Shown here: in pieces, positions 6,012-6,910 of the stretch
Position numbering within the stretch: the stretch's first letter is position 1
Layout: each line of letters opens with the position of its first letter
Assembly: GCA_002699325.1 (NCBI GenBank)
Contig: PABS01000058.1
Span: forward strand, 4,750-11,659
Length of the DNA stretch: 6,910 nt
Reading direction: 5' to 3'
Source: Ponticaulis sp.
Lineage (GTDB): Bacteria; Pseudomonadota; Alphaproteobacteria; Caulobacterales; Hyphomonadaceae
Translations under genes and position numbers: made by a program
Notes under the pieces: generated by a model
Seen by the model: the letters and a program-made list of their open reading frames with translations, nothing else
Told to the model about the DNA's origin: nothing
Databases searched by the model: none

Positions 6012-6910
6012 GTGCCGAAACAAGAAAACGATTTGCAAACGGCTGAAGTTTCAGACCGAGCGCGTTCGCCATTTGGGCGCGCCTGGGCTGTGCTGACCCT
6101 GCGAGACAAAGCGAATGCACGTGTTTCGCGCCTTGCGGATGCTGTTCTTCTGATCAGCGTTTTTACCGCACTGGGCGCGTTTATCCCTCTGGTCGTAGCC
6201 ATCTTTCTTCTGCCTGACCCATATCTGCTCATTTTCGCGATGAGCGGAGGCGTGATCATCACCCTTCTTATGGTGCCTGCGATCACGGTCGTTTCGGGTG
6301 ATCCGCGCCAGGCAGCATGGGCATTATGCGGGATCACCAGCCTGTCATTGTGTATACTGGGCCTCATAAGCGGAGGGATTTCATCTGCCATTCTGCCAAT
6401 GCTGATCGCCCCGGTTGTGTGGGCCTGGTTTCTGCTCGGCCAGCGTGCGGGCGTCATATTTTTGGTGATGATGCTCCTGACGCTGGCACTTTGCGCCGTT
6501 TACGCCGACGAGGTGAACCCCGATCTTCCGTCCATTCAGAGCGGAATGTTCGGTGTCATTCAAAGCCTCACCCTTACTCTGACGACAATTGCCTGCAGCC
6601 TGGCAGGTTATCTTGCAAACCGGAATGAAAAGCTCATTCACGAGGACATCGTTAACACCCGTGACCGCGCCAATCGCGCCAATCGCGAAAAGTCAGAAAT
6701 GATTGCAGGTATTGCGCACGAAATTCGCACGCCATTGACAGGGTTGATGGGCATGCTGGAATTGCTTGCAAAAGAACCACTCGAACCTGCTCACGCAGAA
6801 ATGGCTGACACGGCAAAAGCTTCTGCGCGAAACATTCTCGATCAGATCAACGACCTTCTCGACTTGTCCAAAATTGAGGTTGGCGAGCTGCGTCTGCTGC
6901 CAGAGCCGGT
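6012..6910 (+). CDS. Multi-pass membrane sensor histidine kinase (3' end off window)
   Basis: 299 codons are visible before the right edge. After a polar N-terminus (about 1-40) there are about six hydrophobic helices (roughly 43-66, 70-95, 102-122, 124-143, 147-165, 178-202). A charged linker helix follows (203-229), then the dimerisation and phosphoacceptor domain: IAGIAHEIRTPLTGLMGMLELL (the H-box, with phosphoacceptor H236) and the second helix ending in DLLDLSKIEVGEL (281-293). The ATP-binding domain and any receiver domain are beyond the window. There is no periplasmic loop of size, so the signal is probably sensed within the membrane or by helix packing (inference). The six-helix module is not one I recognise by name. 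The start is uncertain: GTG 6012 has a GGGGG run 11 bases upstream, but the frame is open back to 5946 with TTG options at 5955 and 5985. The preceding 190 bases after the SDR stop hold no gene or clear terminator and probably carry its promoter. Confidence 0.85.
   Translation, partial: MPKQENDLQTAEVSDRARSPFGRAWAVLTLRDKANARVSRLADAVLLISVFTALGAFIPLVVAIFLLPDPYLLIFAMSGGVIITLLMVPAITVVSGDPRQAAWALCGITSLSLCILGLISGGISSAILPMLIAPVVWAWFLLGQRAGVIFLVMMLLTLALCAVYADEVNPDLPSIQSGMFGVIQSLTLTLTTIACSLAGYLANRNEKLIHEDIVNTRDRANRANREKSEMIAGIAHEIRTPLTGLMGMLELLAKEPLEPAHAEMADTAKASARNILDQINDLLDLSKIEVGELRLLPEP
6669..6686 (+). repeat. In-frame 9-bp tandem duplication in the kinase linker
   Basis: GCCAATCGC occurs twice back to back, encoding Ala-Asn-Arg twice (residues 220-225) in the helix between the last membrane segment and the H-box of the histidine kinase. 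Two copies only. Confidence 0.8.

Noticed and set aside
5851..6120. Minus-strand 89-codon frame between the SDR and the kinase
   Set aside because: It overlaps the kinase N-terminus on the opposite strand and has no motif or ribosome site; a shadow frame.
5933..6457. Minus-strand 174-codon frame across the kinase membrane region
   Set aside because: Lies entirely antisense to the kinase, with Arg/Thr-rich translation typical of a shadow of hydrophobic codons.

Overview
The window looks like chromosomal DNA from an alphaproteobacterium of moderate GC content, probably in the Caulobacterales/Hyphomonadaceae group of dimorphic stalked or budding bacteria. The best pointer is the partial gene at the left edge. 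It encodes two N-terminal membrane helices, a coiled coil and a degenerate EAL domain, the architecture of TipF, a c-di-GMP-binding flagellar positioning factor described in Caulobacter. The family assignments come from reading motifs by eye, so the genus is inference.

Layout. On the minus strand, from right to left, are a fumarylacetoacetate hydrolase (FAH) family enzyme (2390-3250); an overlapping membrane-anchored protein that reads as a metallo-beta-lactamase fold stripped of nearly all its metal ligands (1408 to about 2436); a gap of about 360 bp with no convincing gene; and the tipF-like gene (1-1049), which runs off the left edge. On the plus strand, diverging from the FAH gene across 71 bp, are a DUF262-DUF1524 (GmrSD-like) nuclease (3322-4983), a classical short-chain dehydrogenase/reductase (5054-5821), and the first 299 codons of a six-helix membrane histidine kinase (6012 to the right edge). 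There are no tRNA or rRNA genes, insertion sequences or CRISPR arrays.

How the parts relate. The FAH and SDR enzymes are the sort of pair found in catabolic clusters. Here they flank a probable stand-alone anti-phage or modification-dependent nuclease, which may have been inserted between them. The FAH gene and the pseudo-MBL gene overlap and are probably one transcript. The TipF-like protein and the histidine kinase are signalling proteins with no visible link to the central genes.

Most worth following up: the apparently metal-free, membrane-anchored MBL-fold protein; the solitary GmrSD-like nuclease; and a plus-strand intrinsic-terminator-like hairpin in the gene-poor gap, which could end an unannotated RNA. 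I did not find a clear multi-gene novel system.
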